Origin: Pseudomonadota bacterium
GTDB taxonomy: Bacteria > Pseudomonadota > Gammaproteobacteria > Burkholderiales > SG8-39
Length of the DNA stretch: 9,008 nucleotides
Direction of reading: 5' to 3'
NCBI GenBank assembly: GCA_021825225.1
Contig: JAKAIH010000077.1
Coordinates: 1-9,008 of the forward strand
Shown piece by piece: positions 6,441 to 9,008 of the stretch. Numbering within the stretch: the first letter of the stretch is position 1; each line of letters opens with the position of its first letter. The position numbers were made by a program, and so were the translations under genes. A model generated the notes under the pieces. That model searched no databases, had not been told where the DNA came from, and worked only from the letters and a program-made list of their open reading frames with translations.

Positions 6441-7364
6441 ATGAGCCTCATCTCGCTGATCATCGCCCTGCTGCTCGAGCAATGGCGGCCGCTTGCCGAT
6501 CGCAAGTACCTGGTGTCCCGGGCCGAGCGTTTTGCCGATTTTCTGCAGCAACACTTCAATGCCGGCGAACGAGCGCACGGCATCATCGCCTGGGTGCTGG
6601 GAGTGGTGCCGGCGATGCTGCTGGCAATCGCGGCCTATTACCTGCTATTTCGACTGTCGCCGCTGCTGGCGCTGGCCTTCAATGTGCTCATACTTTACGT
6701 GACCATGGGGTTCCGTCAGGTAGGCCACTATTTTACCGACATTCATTGGGCGCTCAAGAGCGGCGATCCGGATCGGGCGCGCGCGATCCTGGGCCAGTGG
6801 CGCGGCGCGAGTTGCGAGCGGCTGACTGCGGAGGAGGTGGCGCGCCTGACCATCGAAGAGGCTCTGGCGGCTTCGTACCAGCATGTGTTCGCGGTGGTGT
6901 TCTGGTTCGTGCTGTTGCCCGGGCCGATCGGGGCGATCCTCTACAGAATGTCGTCGTTTCTGCACCGGCGTTGGGCCGATAGCGATGACACCGAACTGGC
7001 TGCGTTTGGCAGCTTCGCCGGCCAGGTGTTTCGTCTGCTCGACTGGGCGCCGGCGCGGCTGACCGGGATTGCCTTTGCCGTGGTCGGCGACTTCGAGGAC
7101 GCGGCCTATTGCTGGCGCACGCAGGCGGCGAAGTGGCCCGACCCCTCGCTCGGCGTGGTGCTTGCGAGCGGCGCCGGCGCCATGGGCGTGCGCCTGGGCA
7201 TGCCGTTCCTTTCGGAATTGAGTCCGGTAGACCGGCCGGAGCTCGGCCTCGGGGACGAAGCCGATGTCGGTTTTCTCGACAGCACCATAGGCCTGGTCTG
7301 GCGTGCGCTGGTCGTGATCCTGTTCATATTGCTGCTGCTTGCGATCGCAAGAGCACTGAGCTAG
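6441..7364 (+). CDS. CobD/CbiB family (AmpE-like) integral membrane protein
   Basis: 307 residues, inner membrane. CbiB/CobD proteins join an aminopropanol unit to cobyric acid in B12 synthesis; AmpE relatives do not. Seen: an N-terminal hydrophobic segment (residues 3-12), membrane helices at about 47-70, 73-90, 149-169 and 286-304, the LDWAPARLTG motif (200-209) and WPDPSL...ASGAGAMGVRLG (232-253), both resembling CbiB/AmpE proteins. The N-terminal DPxxxPHPV-type stretch I expect in true CbiB enzymes is missing and no other B12 gene is nearby, so cobinamide synthesis is doubtful. ATG at 6441 fits the family N-terminus but has no Shine-Dalgarno sequence; the bases before it read CCTCCCC, the opposite of one. 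It is transcribed divergently from the SapC-family gene and converges with the DUF2007 gene. Confidence 0.85.
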   Translation: MSLISLIIALLLEQWRPLADRKYLVSRAERFADFLQQHFNAGERAHGIIAWVLGVVPAMLLAIAAYYLLFRLSPLLALAFNVLILYVTMGFRQVGHYFTDIHWALKSGDPDRARAILGQWRGASCERLTAEEVARLTIEEALAASYQHVFAVVFWFVLLPGPIGAILYRMSSFLHRRWADSDDTELAAFGSFAGQVFRLLDWAPARLTGIAFAVVGDFEDAAYCWRTQAAKWPDPSLGVVLASGAGAMGVRLGMPFLSELSPVDRPELGLGDEADVGFLDSTIGLVWRALVVILFILLLLAIARALS

Positions 7365-7422
7365 CTGCCGCTCCGCGGGAGGCCGGGCACAGGGACTGCT
7401 GATCGAATTTGCGCTTTCGCCG

Positions 7423-7731
7423 CTACGGTCGCGGCGCGCCGCAACGCCAGCAGGCGCTGAACTGTCCTTCCAATGCCTCGCCGCAGTTCGCGCACTTCCA
7501 GGGCGGCGCGGTGACGGCGGTGCGGCCGAAATCGATCACGATGCGCCTGGCTTGCTCGAAGTCGCGCTCGTCGAGCAGCCACAGTTCGGGCGCGCACTCG
7601 GTGAACGGAATTTCTCCGGCGAGCCGGCTGAGCAACTCGTTCCTGATCCGGCAGGGAATGCCCTCCGCCTCCAGCAGGTTTTTCAGATGGTGGACTTCGA
7701 GCAGTTTGAGCGAGCTGTACAGCAGTCGCAT
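7423..7731 (-). CDS. DUF2007 protein with C-terminal zinc ribbon
   Basis: 102 residues. Residues 1-70 form a DUF2007 (putative signal-transducing) domain: MRLLYSSLKLLEVHHLKNLLEAEGIPCRIRN-type start, an alpha/beta ferredoxin-like or PII-like small fold, with the ELWLLDERDFEQARRIV segment near 49-65. A linker leads to a C4 zinc ribbon made by Cys80, Cys83, Cys94 and Cys97 (CANC and CWRC, spaced by 10). Function is unknown; nucleic-acid or protein binding by the ribbon is inferred. The ATG at 7731 is 2 bases after the rsgA stop (TAG at 7736-7734), so it is almost surely translated from the rsgA message. A GGCCGGA sequence 8-14 bases upstream is a weak ribosome-binding site. Confidence 0.85.
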   Translation of the reverse strand: MRLLYSSLKLLEVHHLKNLLEAEGIPCRIRNELLSRLAGEIPFTECAPELWLLDERDFEQARRIVIDFGRTAVTAPPWKCANCGEALEGQFSACWRCGAPRP

Positions 7732-7733
7732 GG

Positions 7734-8618
7734 CTATTTGTGTCCGGCCTCGGCGCGGCTGATGCGGCGGAACATCTCCAGGCGGCGCGGGTGTATCGCT
7801 CCCTGCGCGGCGGCCTGCGTCAGGGCGCAGCCCGGCTCGCTCTGATGGCGGCAGTCCTGAAAGCGGCACTGGCCGAGGTAGCTGCGGAACTCGACAAAAC
7901 CCGCCTCGATGTCCTGCAGCGACAAGTGATGCAGGCCGAACTCCTGCAGGCCGGGGCAGTCGATAAGGGTACTGTCGGCATCGAGCCGGTACAGTCGCGC
8001 CTGGGTCGTGGTGTGGCGTCCCGAGGCGAGAAAGGCGGAGATTTCCCTGGTGGCGACGTGCGCGTCCGGAAACAGCGCGTTGATGATGGTGGATTTGCCC
8101 ATGCCCGACTGTCCCACCAGCACCGTAGCCTCGCCTGCGAGCAGCGGGCGCAGCGCCTCGGCTCCCGCCAGCGCCGAGAGCTGGGTCACGCGATAGCCGG
8201 CCTGGATATAGGGCGCGAGCCGCGCCAGCGCGGCTGCGGCGGCTTGCTTCAGGTCGCACTTGTTGAGCAGGATCAGGGCGCGCATGTTTTGCTGTTCAGC
8301 GGCAACCAGGCAGCGGTTGATCAATTCCTCGCTGAAGCTGGGCTCGGCAGCGACCACGATGGCAAGCTGCGAGACGTTGGCGGCGATCAGCTTTTGCCGG
8401 TGCGCAGCCGCGCGCGCGAACAGCGTGGAGCGCGCATCCACCGACTCGATCACGCCCTGATCGTCGGCGCTGCGCGCAAAAGCGACGCGGTCGCCGCAGG
8501 CGACCGTGCTCTGCTTGCCACGCGGAAAGCAGGCGTAGCGGCTGCCGTCGCCGGTTTCGACGAGGTAGTGGCGGCCGTAAGCAGCGATGACCTGGCCCGT
8601 GAGCGTCAGATCCGGCAA
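7734..8618 (-). CDS. rsgA: Ribosome small-subunit-dependent GTPase RsgA
   Basis: Late-stage 30S assembly GTPase that binds near the decoding centre and releases on GTP hydrolysis. 294 residues with TTG start. Domains: an N-terminal OB fold (about 5-65, TGQVIAAYGRHYLVETGDG), the circularly permuted GTPase domain with motif order G4 NKCD (119-122), G5 SAL (148-150), G1 GQSGMGKST (169-177) and G3 DCPG (220-223), and a C-terminal zinc finger with Cys251, Cys256, His258 and Cys264. The permuted order is diagnostic. The frame is open up to 8837 but contains no ATG near the OB fold; TTG at 8618, with GAGG 4 bases upstream, gives the normal protein. This start overlaps the end of phhB by 13 bp. A CTG at 8609, overlapping the phhB TGA, is a less likely alternative. 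Confidence 0.94.
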   Translation of the reverse strand: MPDLTLTGQVIAAYGRHYLVETGDGSRYACFPRGKQSTVACGDRVAFARSADDQGVIESVDARSTLFARAAAHRQKLIAANVSQLAIVVAAEPSFSEELINRCLVAAEQQNMRALILLNKCDLKQAAAAALARLAPYIQAGYRVTQLSALAGAEALRPLLAGEATVLVGQSGMGKSTIINALFPDAHVATREISAFLASGRHTTTQARLYRLDADSTLIDCPGLQEFGLHHLSLQDIEAGFVEFRSYLGQCRFQDCRHQSEPGCALTQAAAQGAIHPRRLEMFRRISRAEAGHK

Positions 8619-8941
8619 AGGGCCTCGATCCTGGCTGCGCAGATGAAATCGTTTTCGGAAATGCCGCCTATGGAGTGGGTACAGTAGGCGACGCGGCACC
8701 GGTCGTAGCCCACCAGCATCTCGGGATGATGGTCTTCGTGCTGCGCGATGGTTGCGACGCCATTCACGAACGCGATGGTATCGGCGTAACTGCCGAAGGC
8801 AAAGGTCTTGCTGATGGCGCCGTCCCGGTACTCCCAACCCGGTAGCTGCGCCAGGCGGGCCTCGATTTGCACCTGCGCCAGTGGCGCGGTGCCGGCCGGC
8901 AGGGGGCGGCAGCTGCGCTCACCGAGTCTGATCGTGTTCAT
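8606..8941 (-). CDS. phhB: Pterin-4a-carbinolamine dehydratase
   Basis: Dehydrates 4a-hydroxytetrahydrobiopterin (carbinolamine) to quinonoid dihydropterin, recycling the pterin cofactor of aromatic amino-acid hydroxylases; cytoplasmic. 111 residues, the usual size. Seen: LPGWEYRDGAISKTFAFGSYADTIAFVNGVA (33-63, in two parts a helix and strands), the active-site segment HEDHHPEM (68-75) and a third histidine at 89 in THSIGGISENDF. The start ATG at 8941-8939 overlaps the stop of the upstream gene as ATGA, so translation is probably coupled. There is no phenylalanine hydroxylase gene in view, so the role may be pterin recycling for another enzyme or the protein may have a different job. Confidence 0.93.
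   Translation of the reverse strand: MNTIRLGERSCRPLPAGTAPLAQVQIEARLAQLPGWEYRDGAISKTFAFGSYADTIAFVNGVATIAQHEDHHPEMLVGYDRCRVAYCTHSIGGISENDFICAARIEALCRI
8623..8626 (-). promoter_or_regulatory. Ribosome-binding site supporting the TTG start of rsgA
   Basis: GAGG on the minus strand, 4 bases before TTG at 8618, lies inside the phhB coding sequence. It is the best signal near the start of the RsgA OB fold. Confidence 0.5.
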
Positions 8942-9006
8942 GCAGCTTGCGGCTGCGCCAGCGCCGCGGCGCCTTGCAGCCGGGCGATGCGCGCCAGCGC
9001 CGGCGG
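8938..9006 (-). CDS. C-terminal end of a probable M48-family metalloprotease, truncated by window edge
   Basis: Only the last 22 residues are present, reading PPALARIARLQGAAALAQ and a short tail before TGA (8940-8938). The PP-x3-RIARL pattern resembles the conserved HPP..RI..L end of M48 (HtpX/BepA-like) peptidases, and an M48 gene in front of the pterin dehydratase and rsgA is a common betaproteobacterial order as I recall it. The stop overlaps the phhB start by 4 bases. Catalytic motifs lie outside the window, so the assignment rests on a short tail and context. Confidence 0.55.
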   Translation of the reverse strand, partial: PPALARIARLQGAAALAQPQAA

Positions 9007-9008
9007 AT

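Noticed and set aside
6351..6578. Longer SapC protein starting at 6578
   Set aside because: The extra 76 residues lie antisense to the CobD-like start, show no SapC similarity, and a good GAGGAA site supports 6350.
7371..7381. CTCC-GCG-GGAG hairpin as terminator of the CobD-like gene
   Set aside because: Only 4 bp of stem and no T run follows.
8619..8837. RsgA starting at 8837
   Set aside because: The extension lies antiparallel in another frame of phhB and reads as Arg-rich non-conserved sequence; RsgA similarity begins after 8618.
1..9008. CRISPR arrays, tRNA or rRNA genes, insertion sequences, toxin-antitoxin or phage-defence modules
   Set aside because: I saw no regularly spaced repeats, no transposase or integrase, no paired terminal inverted repeats and no recognisable defence domains.

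Overview
The window is a chromosomal segment from a G+C-rich proteobacterium, most likely a betaproteobacterium. Three things point there: a PhaM-type polyhydroxybutyrate (PHB) granule regulator, a family known mainly from Burkholderiales and relatives; the tightly packed run M48 peptidase / pterin dehydratase / rsgA on one strand, an order I recall from betaproteobacteria; and a CobD/CbiB-like membrane protein close to a CoA pyrophosphatase gene. Gene density is high, no gap exceeds about 150 bp, and I see no tRNA, rRNA, insertion sequence, phage gene or CRISPR array.

Left part (1-3332, plus strand): the 3' three quarters of maeB (NADP-malic enzyme fused to a phosphotransacetylase-like domain), a patatin-like phospholipase starting a few bases after it, and phaM. 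MaeB supplies NADPH and pyruvate and the family senses acetyl-CoA; PHB synthesis consumes NADPH and acetyl-CoA; PhaM activates PHB synthase and tethers granules to DNA. A carbon-storage theme is therefore plausible, but the link is inference.

Middle (3333-5468, plus strand): a weak terminator-like hairpin, a zinc-free quinone oxidoreductase (qor), a NIPSNAP-family protein 19 bp behind it, and a Nudix CoA pyrophosphatase (nudL). The nudL gene is preceded by a perfect 6-bp inverted repeat and a -10-like box unusually close to its ATG.

Right part (5469-9008): a SapC-family gene on the minus strand lies between nudL and a divergently transcribed CobD/CbiB-family membrane protein. The 90-bp divergent region holds a perfect TATAAT and an 8-bp palindrome. 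From the right edge, a minus-strand operon runs leftward: the tail of a probable M48 peptidase, phhB (pterin-4a-carbinolamine dehydratase), rsgA (30S-assembly GTPase, TTG start) and a DUF2007 protein with a C-terminal C4 zinc ribbon. These genes overlap or abut.

Most of the window is ordinary housekeeping and accessory metabolism. I found no convincing new multi-gene system. The items most worth checking are the putative regulatory DNA near nudL and between sapC and cobD, the orphan SapC and CobD-like proteins, and the maeB-patatin-phaM arrangement.
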